The translations under genes were made by a program, and so were the position numbers. DNA of 57,668 bases from a virus. This document shows, piece by piece, positions 34,637 to 44,847 of this stretch. The stretch lies in IMG/VR virus record IMGVR_UViG_3300035703_000107, positions 1-57,668 of that record. The stretch is one strand, 5' to 3'. The notes below the pieces were generated by a model, which had not been told where the DNA came from, ran no database searches, and saw only the letters and a program-made list of their open reading frames with translations. Position 1 is the first letter of the stretch. Every line of letters begins with the position of its first letter.

Positions 34637-37600
34637 TCTTCGTCTCGAACCATACCGCCGATCTTGTTCAAGGTATTTCCTTGGACTGCGTTATCGACAA
34701 CCGCATCCCTGAATCCACCTTGAATAGCAGCTTTGACTGCACGCTTATAGAGTAGCTTCTGTTCTTCTTTGATTCGGTTTTGAGCTTTAACCTTGTACTC
34801 GTCTGACGCATTGCTCTCGTTCACCGCCTTGAGTTGTTGATTCAGCTTCTTGATGTCTTGATCCACACCAGCGACTAGCGCTTTTACTTTGCCTAGGCCA
34901 GGATGTTCTTTGACGATCTGAGCTCTACGCTCTGGTGATGTCTGAGTTGACATGTACTCCGCATACAACGTAGATACTTGAGCAGATACACGACGCATTG
35001 CACCAGCATCGTATTGCTCAGGTATACGAGCGGATAGACGATCAATGATAGGTAGTGGCGCACGCTTGGTGTCTTCGCCTCGTAGTGCACGAATAGCCAA
35101 ACCAGCGCCCTTATACAGCTCATTGATTAGTCCTGGTACATAACTAGAAATCAGGTAATCCACCGCACCTGGATTGACATCAACCAATCCAGACTTGTAT
35201 CGGGTACCACCAGTCACCTTGTTCAGTCCCTGCATGATTACTTTGCTGATCGGGTTGACCGACTCGAAGTGCATCCAGGAATCCGCCTCTTGTACATCTG
35301 AGAACGGGGACTGCTGCTTGTAGATTGGTGCACCGAACATGTTCTCGTTGGACATCAGAGAAATCGGTGGCTTGAGGATAGTCGGCATGATCGTATTCAC
35401 GATGTCACCAGACAGGGACTTGGACTCACCACCTGAGTTGATCGGAGCAAAGGCTTCGAACGCTGCTTTCAGTACACGATTGGCAGCTTCCTCGACTTTG
35501 AGTTTGCCGAGCATCACGTCCGCTACGTAGTGACCCATTGTGTAGAACACGTTCCAGCCGTAGGCGATCGGGATAGCAGCGCCTGGTACGTCAGGTGCAA
35601 TGATCAGGCTAGTGGCACGCTTGTACTCAGGAATCTGATCCAGCTTGTCGGTATCTGGTTTGTCCTCAGCTTCACCGCCTAGACCACGGGCAAGGAAATT
35701 GCCGAGGAATCCAATGACGAAGAAGGCACCAGCAACCTTAGCGAACTCGTTGCTAGGTAGGAACTTGGCGACACCCTCTTCTCCGCGGCTGTAGTTCTTG
35801 AACATACGTACCGTGCCCTGAACCGCTGGGTTGAAGAACACATAGGCAGCACGTAGGAAGCGGTTGTTACCCTTCATGTTGAAGTTGACGGTAACTTCCT
35901 TGGCGTATAGAGCAGCCTCGATGTTGGCTTCTTCGAAGGCTTCAGCCTGGCTCATGCCCTTATCAAGGTTGCGCTTGAGGAACTCCTGACGCAGGATCTT
36001 GAAGGTAGCTAGACGAGGCGCTGTTTCCATCGGGATGTTCAGCAACTCCATTGCTTTCTTCGCACCATCTATCCGAGCTTCAAACTTCTGCTTGGTTGTC
36101 TGGGGGCCGAACATATGTACGTTCAGTTCCTCCAGCATGTCAGATAGATTCTTGCGATCCATGAAGAATGTTTCGCCACCGTAGTTCTTGAATGCTTCGA
36201 TCAACTCCTTCTGTTCTGGGGTAATCGAGGTCTTCTGTTTCCTGTTACGCATGTACTTGCCAGTCCAACCCTTCACCTCATCGGCGTTCTCGATGATGTG
36301 CTCACGGAATGCGAGCGAGTAGGCTGGAGCCCATTCGTCTTTGATCTTCTGAGCCAGCGCTGGGCCGACATTGGGATCGGTAGACATGTTGGCGATAGCA
36401 GTTTGGAAGTCACGCGCACCGTTGGGTAGTACCCATGCTGGGTTCCAGGAGGTGAGCATCTGACCGAACATGCGACCCCATGCACCGATGAGATCAATCA
36501 TGTCATTACGCTGCTGCTGACTTGCACCTGAGAGTGCTTGTACAAACTGAGTGGCGCGATCCTCAAAACTCATGAGGATGGGCTTACCTTTATAGCGGGC
36601 AACCACTACATTCTTGCGACCGATGAGGTTGTTGTCTTCAACCATGCTGACGTATCCGTCAGGAGACAGGCTGCCAGACTGGACCGTATCCGCATTAACC
36701 CTAAGTCTTGCGGTCTTGGCTACATTAGGCTCGATCATCCTCATCTGTTCTGCTTGGTCAATCCGAGCAATGAGCTCGAGCTGTGCAGCTTCATCTGAGG
36801 TGGCACCACCATCTACCCTAGCCTTCAGTTCTTTGAGGTACTTCTTGCCAGAGGCTTCGGTAGGTTGCTCACCAATAGCACGCAGGATCTCATTGTCAGT
36901 GATCATGCGATCGAGGTTGAGCTTCTTCTTCTCACTGATCGGTTCGATCTTGACGTAGGTTGGATCTGCTCCAGCCTGTTCAAACATATTCAGGATGGAG
37001 AGGGTGACCCTAGCCTTCTGACCACGAATCAATGTGGCGGTGTAAGCGTTCAAGGTGTTGGCCAGGACATCGACTGCCTCAGTGCCACGACCAGTTGCGC
37101 CCCTGACTTCTCTACCTTTGAAGTTGAAACCGTTGCCCTCGAGCAACGACTCATCATACTGATCCAAGCCAAGCTTCTTGTTTCCAGATAGATTGACGTA
37201 GTGCTGATACCGCATTAGACGCGCTGCGGTCTTCTCGTCAATCAACCCAGTCTCCACCATGTAATTCACATGGTCTGCACTGAGCTTGTCAGTGAGCGCT
37301 CCAAGTTGCTGTAGCTCTTTGTAATACGGTGAGCTCTTGGCTTCATCCAAAATGTCCAAATAGCCAGGCACCATCTCGCCATTCACTTCACGGGCGCGGG
37401 GTGCATAGCCAGAACCAATTGGATTGTTGCCTTCGGTAATCTCGTTTACATAGTCATTACGCTCTTTGGCATGGCGAGCCGCAAGGAAGCGATCAACCAT
37501 CAACATGTCGCCGCCCTTGTCGCCAATATCCTTGAGCAATTTCTGCATGGGTTGTTCGTAGTTCACCCGCAGTCTGTCAATCATAGGTTTCAAGCGAGAC

Positions 37601-40600
37601 TCATACAGCTTCAAGTCACGAATGACAGTGTTCTTGATACCGTTCTTGCTCATGTACTCAGCGATCTCCATGATCGGCAAGTACTGATTCTGAGCACCCA
37701 TAATCAGATTGCGCTTGAAAGCGTTCCAGCCAGCAACATCGTTGTTATCAGGAATCTTGAGGAACTTGTTGGGATCTATTTCTTGACGGGTATCACGATC
37801 CCTAGAGCGGGAGACGGTGCCAATCTTCTTCAGAGTGGCGTACACATCGGAGTACTCTTCCATCATGACGTAGCCCCACTGACCATCCTCACCCTTGGTG
37901 TAAACAATCCAGGAGTTGAGAACAGGATTGATGCGGGCATAACCCGTCACTTCCTCATTGCGTAGGGAGTACAGTTCAACAGGCTGTTTGTTGCGTGCAT
38001 ACAACACTTCCTGAGGTGCGCCATTCATTGGCGATACACCTTGCTCAGTGCGTACTGCCTTGCGTGCCTGAGATAGAACGTAAGCGAGCTCGGCCTCTCC
38101 TTTGGAATCCAGCCAGTCAGCCACCAAGCTCATGTCATGTTCACGCAACCAGGTGATCAAGCGTCCAATGATTTCCTTGAAGAGCTTGGAATCCCCGTTA
38201 GCGGCCATGTCAGAGATCGCCTCTTCGATGGACTCAATGCGGGACATCGGGGTATTGGTTTGTGCAGCCTCGTCAAACTGACGATCGGCTTCAGCCTTGA
38301 CCTTCTGGTTAAGGCGGTACTGGTTCTTGAGGAACACATCAATCTTGTCGCCCAAGAAGTAGCGTAGACCCCAGTGACCATAAAGCTCGTGGAATAGAAC
38401 GAACTCAGCATCAGCCATATCAGCAAGACGCTGGCTGAAGATGTAGACCTTACCTGTATCGGGATCGATCGCGCCCTTGATGTCACCAGTCGGTGAACGG
38501 CTCAGGATTCGATCGCGCAGCTTCGCATCAGGAATCTGACCTGGGTTGTAGTAGACCTCATAGGCAGGCTGAGTTGGCCAGTCATATGTAACCTCAGCCA
38601 GGTGTGCATACACCATCGTGGCTGCGGGGCCATGAGAGTTGACACCACGCTTGTAGCTGATGTCACCGCCCAGAAAACCGCGGTTCTCAGGTTGAGTAGA
38701 AGAATCCGCAGCTTGTTCAGTTACGAACTCATCAGTCATTGCAGACTGAGCGATCTTCTCAAACATGATCGCTTGCTTGATGTCATCGACATCAAATACA
38801 GGCTCCTCACCTTCACGGGCGAGTTTGTCCTGATATGCACGGATCTCTGCATCTGAGACCTGGGGCAGCTGCTCTTGCTCCATCACCTGAACTTGATCAA
38901 GAACCTTGTCAAGTGGGAAGGAGCTCATCGAGTCGTTGTTGTAGACCTGACCTAGCAACGCAGCCATCGCATCGCTGAATTGTTTCTTGTTCTCAGATAC
39001 ACGCTTGAGCTCATCGATCTCGCGGGCACGCTGCAGCAGCTTGGGTAGATCTTTAATCTCAGATGTGCTGATGGCGTTAATGAAGTTGTCGCGTGCTTTC
39101 TTGGGTAGATACTGGAGTGCATCAACCTGAGAGCTGAAGGTGCCGCGCTCAGACTGAGCTAGGTTCTTGGCGACGTTGCCATCTACCTTCTTGAAGAAGC
39201 GTTGGACTGCAACCTTCTCGTCCTCAGTCATGCCGCTTAGGATCTGGCTCTGCAGATCACGACGGGCATTGATAGCGTCATATACGTCAGCCAACCAACG
39301 ACTCTGCAAGAGATCTTCATTGCCACCAACCACAGCACGCAGTGCTTCTCTGGCGTTCTGAGGAATCTTGCTAGGTGCCAGGTCTGCTAGACGGAAGTTG
39401 TTGAATAGCGCATGAGGGAAGGCTTCCTTCGGATCAGAGAAGAACTCACCTTTCTCTTGTAGTACGCCATTGATACGACCTTGCAGGCTACTGCGCTGCT
39501 CGTTCACGTAATCAATGATGCGACGCTCGCTAGGAGTAATGGTTCTTTCGAATGCGCCTAGATCATCTGGGCGATCGGCCAGTACGTTTCTGATCTGGTT
39601 GTATGCGCTGACCCACTGATCTCGAGCTTGGTAATTACCCTCGAGTCCCAGGCGATTGCCGAACACAAAGTCAGCAAGGCGGGTATGGAATGGGGGTAGC
39701 TGGCTGACCTTGATCTCCAGCTGGCTGATGTCGATACCTTTCTTCTTGGCGGCAGCACGGAAGTCTGAGTAAGTGAACTCACGCTCTTCCCGCGGCTTAC
39801 GCATCTCATTGAAGAAGACATCCATGCTCTTTGATTCTTCAATTTCATTCAGAGCATTAACTGCTGCCTGGATACGATCGCTACGCTCCAGGTCAGGGAA
39901 CGGTAGGGTATCCATCTCAGGAGCTGCGTCCTCCTCGACAGCGGTACTGAACTCACCGAGAGCAGAGAGGAACTTGCTGGGGTTCTTCTGGTAGTTGTAT
40001 TCGCCTTTGACCTCAGATTCACGGATAGCGTCTAGGCTGCGTTCTTGTTCGCCAACCACACTGTCAATCGTACTGTCGTCAAAGCCAGCCTTCTGCATCT
40101 CCTGACGCAAACCAGCTAGAGCATCAGAAATTTTCTCGAGGTGGATATTCAGCAGTCCAGCACGGGCATTGGTATCTGCCTTTTGTGCAGCCTCGATTGC
40201 TTTAGAAATAGCAGCAACAGGATTGCTACGCTTAGCACTAGACTCCATCGCGCCCACTTGAGCAAACTGATCGAAGATATATTCCACGTCAGATTGCTTC
40301 TTGTTGAACTTGAAGAAAGGACGCTTCTTACTAATGTCCTTCAGCTTGCCGCGCAACTCAGTCAGAGTTTCTTGCACGGTGCTAGGCGTGAACATTGTGG
40401 TCATGATGCGCTGGGCATCAGCTTTGAATTTGTTCAGCTGCTTGCGCTTCTCAGGTGTGAAATCAATCTCACCCTGAGTAGGCGTCAATACTTTTCTGCG
40501 TGACACAAACTGTAGCTGCTCGCCACCCTTCTTGAGTGCTTGCTGTACGCTTGTAATCTTGCTGGGTTTGGAAATGTCAGATCCGTCGATCGCCTGGTCA

Positions 40601-43600
40601 GTCTTGGCAGTACGGAACATGAAGATGCCGTTCTTGGTGCTGTCATACAGACGACCAATCACAATACCTTTGCTGTTCTTGATGTCGCCCAGCAAGATTG
40701 CTTGGTCGTTTCTGAGGTACTCACTTTTTGCATCGTCAATTGCCATGTTGGCAAGAGCTTGACCTTTGGCATCGCTGAATCCTGACCTTTCAAATTCCTT
40801 GCGCTGCTCAGCCTGGTTAAGCTTGGCTTGCTTAGCCATACGCTCTTGCTCTTGAATATCAGGAGCAACAGGTTTGATCTGCTCTTTGAATGTGCCTTTC
40901 TTAACGCGGTTAGGATCAGCGTTGATTACATCGATCGGACGTTTGTCCTTTACATCCTGAACAGGTGCTTGGTCTTGAACAGATTCAGTTTCGGGAACAT
41001 TTTGCGGAACTCGATCTGGTTCCTGCGCCACTGCTGTTTCGACTGGCGCTTCTCTTGTCGGAGCGACACTCTGAGTTTCTTGTACTTGGTTAGTAGTCTG
41101 CGTGAAGTCGAGTTCTGCATCTGGGCTTGCCTGTTTCTTGAGGAAGTCGGCAAGTAGATTGCGAACTGCCTCATAGTCGGTAATGTATTTCTGAATCGAT
41201 TTGCCACGCGCGGTGTTCGTACCGAACTTGGCAATCAGGTCTTCGATGACGTTGAGTATCTTGCGGATCAAGGTAGGGTTGTCTTCATTCACCTTGTTCC
41301 AGAACTGCTGATCACGGAACAAGAGTCCCATCATGTCAGCAACAGCTTCCTCGTTTACTTGTTCTGGGTTGTAGCCCAGATCTTTCATCTTCTTCTTGTA
41401 GGCAGCTTTGCCTTCGTCGCTCAGGTACTTGATTGCCTCATCGACAAGGGCTCTACCATCGGCTGGATTACGAGAGGCAAGCTCATGCAATACCTCATGA
41501 CCAAAGACGAACATCGACTTCTCTTCGGCACGGTCATGCAGGGCGATAGCACCCTCTTTATTGGACATGCCATAGCGCATCCGCAGCTTCTGACTGTTGC
41601 CGACATAGCGGAAACCAAGAACCTTGATACCCAAGGAATCAGCCAGAGTCTTGATGTCAGGATCAACATTGACCTGGATGTAGTCGGTGGGCTTGGAAGG
41701 GATCTTGTACTGAGCGTTGTCGTATGCCGAGACCTCTTGTTGGAAGCGGGCAAAGTCAGGCTCACCAGCCTGGTTCGTAAAATCTAGGTCTACGGCTGCA
41801 GGATTGGGCTCAGGTTCAACGATCGGGGTTTCCTGAGGCTCGGGGGTCAACTCAACCTGAGCGGCCTCTTGTGCCTCGATCTGAGCGGTCGGCAGCTCCT
41901 CTACCTGAATCCCGTCGGTGGTGGGTTGTGTATCTACAGATGTATCTACGGGTAAACCCTGACGTACCTGTGCCTCAGCTTGGCTGAGTTGAGCAAGCGG
42001 ACTAGGCTCAGATGGGATGGGGGTATCCACCTCAGTTTGGGTAGGTTCCACCCCAATTTGGGTATCTTCCTTGGGTAAGACGCCAAGATCTTCTGCCTGC
42101 TGGTTGAGCAGAGCTTCTTGTTCCTGCGCCATAGCGTCATCCATCCGTTTTCTTTCAACGAATGGAGTCGTCTCCTTGGGCGCGGTCTTGATGGGATCTG
42201 GAACGAAATCCCTAGGACGAGTCCTCTCGTACCACTGACCCAGCCTTTCTTGGAACTGACCAACAAAGACAGGATTGGATTGGATTAGTGCGTTGCCCTG
42301 TGTGAGTAGCGTCTGATTCTGGGAGGAGTTGGCCAGATCCAGCTTCATGTCAGTCTTGTTTGCATAGGACTGAAGCTGAGCTCGAGTACCCTCATCTGCG
42401 TTTGCATAGAGAGCAGACAGCATGGCAGGGGTTTCACGAGCCTTAGGCATCGTGAAGAACTCTTCGTCAGTCAGACCAGTTGGAGGCTGGGTAGCTGGAG
42501 TGTCGATCGGCTGAGCGTTATCAAACTTGGCGGGTGCCTGCTCGACAGTAACGCTAGCCTGAGGTGTCTGTGGCGGTGTTGCGGCTGGAGCAGGTGTGAC
42601 TTCAGGTTGCACACCTGGTGCGCCAGGACGACGTAGACCACCTGAGGTAGCAACTTCGACAGGAGCAAAAGCTGCCTCACCCAGATATTCGGCCAAGAGC
42701 TCACCTCTGCCAGCTTCTTCACCGACAGACTGAGCTGCTTGATATGCACCTACCGCACCACCAAGACCTTGTACGTTGGCTTGGATTGCAGCGTTACCGA
42801 CTGCAGCAGAAATAGGTGCACTTGGAGCAAAACGTGCTACAGGGTTAATACCCATGAAGAGACCAGCAACAGCATTGGCTGGAACTTCAGCAAGGGTTTT
42901 GGTAGCGGCATAGTCAGAAGCAGCCTGAGTATCGCCTTTGAATTTATCTAGACCTTCAACATAGTTGGTGCCTAGAGATCCCAGAATAACTGCACTCGAG
43001 TTAGTAGTTGCTCCAAACGCTGCAGTACCCACTGCGGCAGATTGTGTAGCTGAAAGTCCGCCACGAGCAGCAAGACCGCGAGCACCCAGACCAACAACCC
43101 CACCAGGCAACACGGCTGCAGCCATCGCGGGCAACTGTTCCCCAAGAAAATTGACAGCCACACCTGGGTTCGAAGCAATGTACTTGAGCATTGCCTTAGC
43201 ACCCTCATAGTAATCGGGAGCATCATTTCCTCGTTGTATCAGTTCCTGAATGCGTGGGTCAGAAGCAAGCGCTTTGTATTCTTCAACACTCTTCTGAAGG
43301 ATAGGAGCGGTACTAGAACCGCTTCCTGTGACGGCGGTTTCTAGTTTGTTAGCTAGGTAATCCCAGGTTAGTTTGAGTCCCTTGAAACCCTTCTCAACCG
43401 AGTCAGTGAACCCCACTTCTTTAGGGGGTTCCTGTGACGGCATCGAGGTTTCTGGAGCAAGAGTAGTCTTGCCAGCAAGGTAATCATCAAACTCTGGATC
43501 AGCAGAGAAACGTTCCTGTCTCTGCGGGGTTCGACTCTCAGCTAGGTAGGTATCGAACTCTGGATCAACACTGGCCCTTGGAGCTGCAAGACCGCCTCTG

Positions 43601-43716
43601 GGTTTGTTCTCTGCCAGAGTGGTAGAAGAACTTTGAGGAGCTGGTGCAATGCCAGTTTGACCAGAGCGTCGTACCTCGGCTCCAGCTTCTGCAGAGGATT
43701 TATACAGTTCAGCCAT
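34633..43716 (-). CDS. Giant 3027-residue internal virion protein with two metallopeptidase-like motifs
   Basis: The product is the largest in the genome, and it ends the leftward virion operon. Residues 51-59 and 73-81 repeat DPEFD-x-YLA. Residues about 195-330 contain Ala/Gly-rich hydrophobic stretches that could cross membranes; 370-700 are Pro/Gln/Glu-rich disorder. FGHEVLHELAS gives HExxH at 740-744. A second motif, FHELYGHWG (HExxGH at 1776-1781), resembles that of M49 peptidases. Near the C terminus (about 2615-2680) are FNPAVQGTVRMFKNYSRGEE and FFVIGFLGNFLARGLGG, typical of LPD38-like ejection proteins. It is probably packaged and injected, forming a DNA channel and cutting envelope or host proteins. 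Confidence 0.85.
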   Translation of the reverse strand: MAELYKSSAEAGAEVRRSGQTGIAPAPQSSSTTLAENKPRGGLAAPRASVDPEFDTYLAESRTPQRQERFSADPEFDDYLAGKTTLAPETSMPSQEPPKEVGFTDSVEKGFKGLKLTWDYLANKLETAVTGSGSSTAPILQKSVEEYKALASDPRIQELIQRGNDAPDYYEGAKAMLKYIASNPGVAVNFLGEQLPAMAAAVLPGGVVGLGARGLAARGGLSATQSAAVGTAAFGATTNSSAVILGSLGTNYVEGLDKFKGDTQAASDYAATKTLAEVPANAVAGLFMGINPVARFAPSAPISAAVGNAAIQANVQGLGGAVGAYQAAQSVGEEAGRGELLAEYLGEAAFAPVEVATSGGLRRPGAPGVQPEVTPAPAATPPQTPQASVTVEQAPAKFDNAQPIDTPATQPPTGLTDEEFFTMPKARETPAMLSALYANADEGTRAQLQSYANKTDMKLDLANSSQNQTLLTQGNALIQSNPVFVGQFQERLGQWYERTRPRDFVPDPIKTAPKETTPFVERKRMDDAMAQEQEALLNQQAEDLGVLPKEDTQIGVEPTQTEVDTPIPSEPSPLAQLSQAEAQVRQGLPVDTSVDTQPTTDGIQVEELPTAQIEAQEAAQVELTPEPQETPIVEPEPNPAAVDLDFTNQAGEPDFARFQQEVSAYDNAQYKIPSKPTDYIQVNVDPDIKTLADSLGIKVLGFRYVGNSQKLRMRYGMSNKEGAIALHDRAEEKSMFVFGHEVLHELASRNPADGRALVDEAIKYLSDEGKAAYKKKMKDLGYNPEQVNEEAVADMMGLLFRDQQFWNKVNEDNPTLIRKILNVIEDLIAKFGTNTARGKSIQKYITDYEAVRNLLADFLKKQASPDAELDFTQTTNQVQETQSVAPTREAPVETAVAQEPDRVPQNVPETESVQDQAPVQDVKDKRPIDVINADPNRVKKGTFKEQIKPVAPDIQEQERMAKQAKLNQAEQRKEFERSGFSDAKGQALANMAIDDAKSEYLRNDQAILLGDIKNSKGIVIGRLYDSTKNGIFMFRTAKTDQAIDGSDISKPSKITSVQQALKKGGEQLQFVSRRKVLTPTQGEIDFTPEKRKQLNKFKADAQRIMTTMFTPSTVQETLTELRGKLKDISKKRPFFKFNKKQSDVEYIFDQFAQVGAMESSAKRSNPVAAISKAIEAAQKADTNARAGLLNIHLEKISDALAGLRQEMQKAGFDDSTIDSVVGEQERSLDAIRESEVKGEYNYQKNPSKFLSALGEFSTAVEEDAAPEMDTLPFPDLERSDRIQAAVNALNEIEESKSMDVFFNEMRKPREEREFTYSDFRAAAKKKGIDISQLEIKVSQLPPFHTRLADFVFGNRLGLEGNYQARDQWVSAYNQIRNVLADRPDDLGAFERTITPSERRIIDYVNEQRSSLQGRINGVLQEKGEFFSDPKEAFPHALFNNFRLADLAPSKIPQNAREALRAVVGGNEDLLQSRWLADVYDAINARRDLQSQILSGMTEDEKVAVQRFFKKVDGNVAKNLAQSERGTFSSQVDALQYLPKKARDNFINAISTSEIKDLPKLLQRAREIDELKRVSENKKQFSDAMAALLGQVYNNDSMSSFPLDKVLDQVQVMEQEQLPQVSDAEIRAYQDKLAREGEEPVFDVDDIKQAIMFEKIAQSAMTDEFVTEQAADSSTQPENRGFLGGDISYKRGVNSHGPAATMVYAHLAEVTYDWPTQPAYEVYYNPGQIPDAKLRDRILSRSPTGDIKGAIDPDTGKVYIFSQRLADMADAEFVLFHELYGHWGLRYFLGDKIDVFLKNQYRLNQKVKAEADRQFDEAAQTNTPMSRIESIEEAISDMAANGDSKLFKEIIGRLITWLREHDMSLVADWLDSKGEAELAYVLSQARKAVRTEQGVSPMNGAPQEVLYARNKQPVELYSLRNEEVTGYARINPVLNSWIVYTKGEDGQWGYVMMEEYSDVYATLKKIGTVSRSRDRDTRQEIDPNKFLKIPDNNDVAGWNAFKRNLIMGAQNQYLPIMEIAEYMSKNGIKNTVIRDLKLYESRLKPMIDRLRVNYEQPMQKLLKDIGDKGGDMLMVDRFLAARHAKERNDYVNEITEGNNPIGSGYAPRAREVNGEMVPGYLDILDEAKSSPYYKELQQLGALTDKLSADHVNYMVETGLIDEKTAARLMRYQHYVNLSGNKKLGLDQYDESLLEGNGFNFKGREVRGATGRGTEAVDVLANTLNAYTATLIRGQKARVTLSILNMFEQAGADPTYVKIEPISEKKKLNLDRMITDNEILRAIGEQPTEASGKKYLKELKARVDGGATSDEAAQLELIARIDQAEQMRMIEPNVAKTARLRVNADTVQSGSLSPDGYVSMVEDNNLIGRKNVVVARYKGKPILMSFEDRATQFVQALSGASQQQRNDMIDLIGAWGRMFGQMLTSWNPAWVLPNGARDFQTAIANMSTDPNVGPALAQKIKDEWAPAYSLAFREHIIENADEVKGWTGKYMRNRKQKTSITPEQKELIEAFKNYGGETFFMDRKNLSDMLEELNVHMFGPQTTKQKFEARIDGAKKAMELLNIPMETAPRLATFKILRQEFLKRNLDKGMSQAEAFEEANIEAALYAKEVTVNFNMKGNNRFLRAAYVFFNPAVQGTVRMFKNYSRGEEGVAKFLPSNEFAKVAGAFFVIGFLGNFLARGLGGEAEDKPDTDKLDQIPEYKRATSLIIAPDVPGAAIPIAYGWNVFYTMGHYVADVMLGKLKVEEAANRVLKAAFEAFAPINSGGESKSLSGDIVNTIMPTILKPPISLMSNENMFGAPIYKQQSPFSDVQEADSWMHFESVNPISKVIMQGLNKVTGGTRYKSGLVDVNPGAVDYLISSYVPGLINELYKGAGLAIRALRGEDTKRAPLPIIDRLSARIPEQYDAGAMRRVSAQVSTLYAEYMSTQTSPERRAQIVKEHPGLGKVKALVAGVDQDIKKLNQQLKAVNESNASDEYKVKAQNRIKEEQKLLYKRAVKAAIQGGFRDAVVDNAVQGNTLNKIGGMVRDED

Positions 43717-43719
43717 ATT

Positions 43720-44847
43720 TTATTTTTTGGGATCAGGTTGCGGTTGTCTAGAGAGAGTGAATCGCATTGCTTCGTCAAGTGCTGCGCCAGGCAACATCCT
43801 TTGCTCAGTCATCAGGCGCTCAGCTCTTTGCAAGACCAGAGTTTGTGTCTGTACTTGTTGTTGAGCATTCATCGAAGCAAACGTATCTTTGTAGATGCCA
43901 TTTACTTGGTTGTTGTACATCTTGTACAACTCACCGTACCGTTCTTGCATAGCCTTGTTGCCAGCAATATCGCGATCCGTCTGATTCTTATTGGCAGAAA
44001 TTTCGCGATCCGTTTGGTTCTTGTCTTTTGCACGTCTATCAAGACCACCCTCTTGGATGTTGACGCGCTCAGTCGCCTTGCCTTGAACGAACTTCTCTTT
44101 GCCCATTGCAATGCCGTAGTCGAGCAGCTTCTCTGGCGTGTACAAGAGTTGCATCTCAAACGAACTAGTAAGGCGTTGTGGCTTGCCATCTGCACCAGGT
44201 GCATACACCACATTGGTTGTAAAGCCAGTATCAGGATCTACTTCCTTACGCATGAAGCTACCCTTAGGTAGGGTTCTGCCACCATTCTTGTTGAACGCTT
44301 CAATTGCTTTGTCGCTATCGCCAGTTTGATCGAAGAGTTCAAATGCTTCGAACACACCTTCCTTCTTCAGTTCTTTATTGAGCTGGCGGTTCTTGAGGAA
44401 CGAATCCTCGTCATACAGTTTGTTATCGATACGTGCCTTCTGGAATACGTCAGCACGCAAGCGATCGATCTGAGTCTGGGTTAGTTGCTCAGGCGCTTTC
44501 TCAATCTTGGTTCCTTCCTTGAAGGACAGACCAGAAGCTTTGGCTTCGGCTGGGCTGGAATACTGCAGCTTGCCGATCTCCTGACCGAACTCATCAACTG
44601 CCACCCCACCAACAGTGCCACCACTCAAACGAGCCTCAAGCTCAGCCATGCCGCGGGCAACTTGATCGTTGTAAGATTTCTTGCGCTCAATCTCATCGAG
44701 CTGAGCCTGCTTCATCTTCTGATCGGTCTCGAAGGCTTTTGCTTCGCGCTCATCGCGCTGCTGAGCTAGGCGTAGTGCAGTGCCTTTGCTATAGCCGTCA
44801 GTAAGACCCTCGGCAAATCCGCCAATTCCAACTAGTCCAATTGCCAT
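43720..44847 (-). CDS. Internal virion protein, helical
   Basis: The 375-residue product begins MAIGLVGIGGFAEGLTDGYS, a Gly-rich start as in T7 gp15-like internal proteins, followed by long charged helices (QRDEREAKAFETDQKMKQAQ). KNQTDREISA and KNQTDRDIAG are two adjacent near-identical decapeptides (about 281-301). It is encoded between the giant protein and the ADGG virion protein, the set that forms the ejectosome in podoviruses. Function is inferred from order and composition. Confidence 0.75.
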   Translation of the reverse strand: MAIGLVGIGGFAEGLTDGYSKGTALRLAQQRDEREAKAFETDQKMKQAQLDEIERKKSYNDQVARGMAELEARLSGGTVGGVAVDEFGQEIGKLQYSSPAEAKASGLSFKEGTKIEKAPEQLTQTQIDRLRADVFQKARIDNKLYDEDSFLKNRQLNKELKKEGVFEAFELFDQTGDSDKAIEAFNKNGGRTLPKGSFMRKEVDPDTGFTTNVVYAPGADGKPQRLTSSFEMQLLYTPEKLLDYGIAMGKEKFVQGKATERVNIQEGGLDRRAKDKNQTDREISANKNQTDRDIAGNKAMQERYGELYKMYNNQVNGIYKDTFASMNAQQQVQTQTLVLQRAERLMTEQRMLPGAALDEAMRFTLSRQPQPDPKK

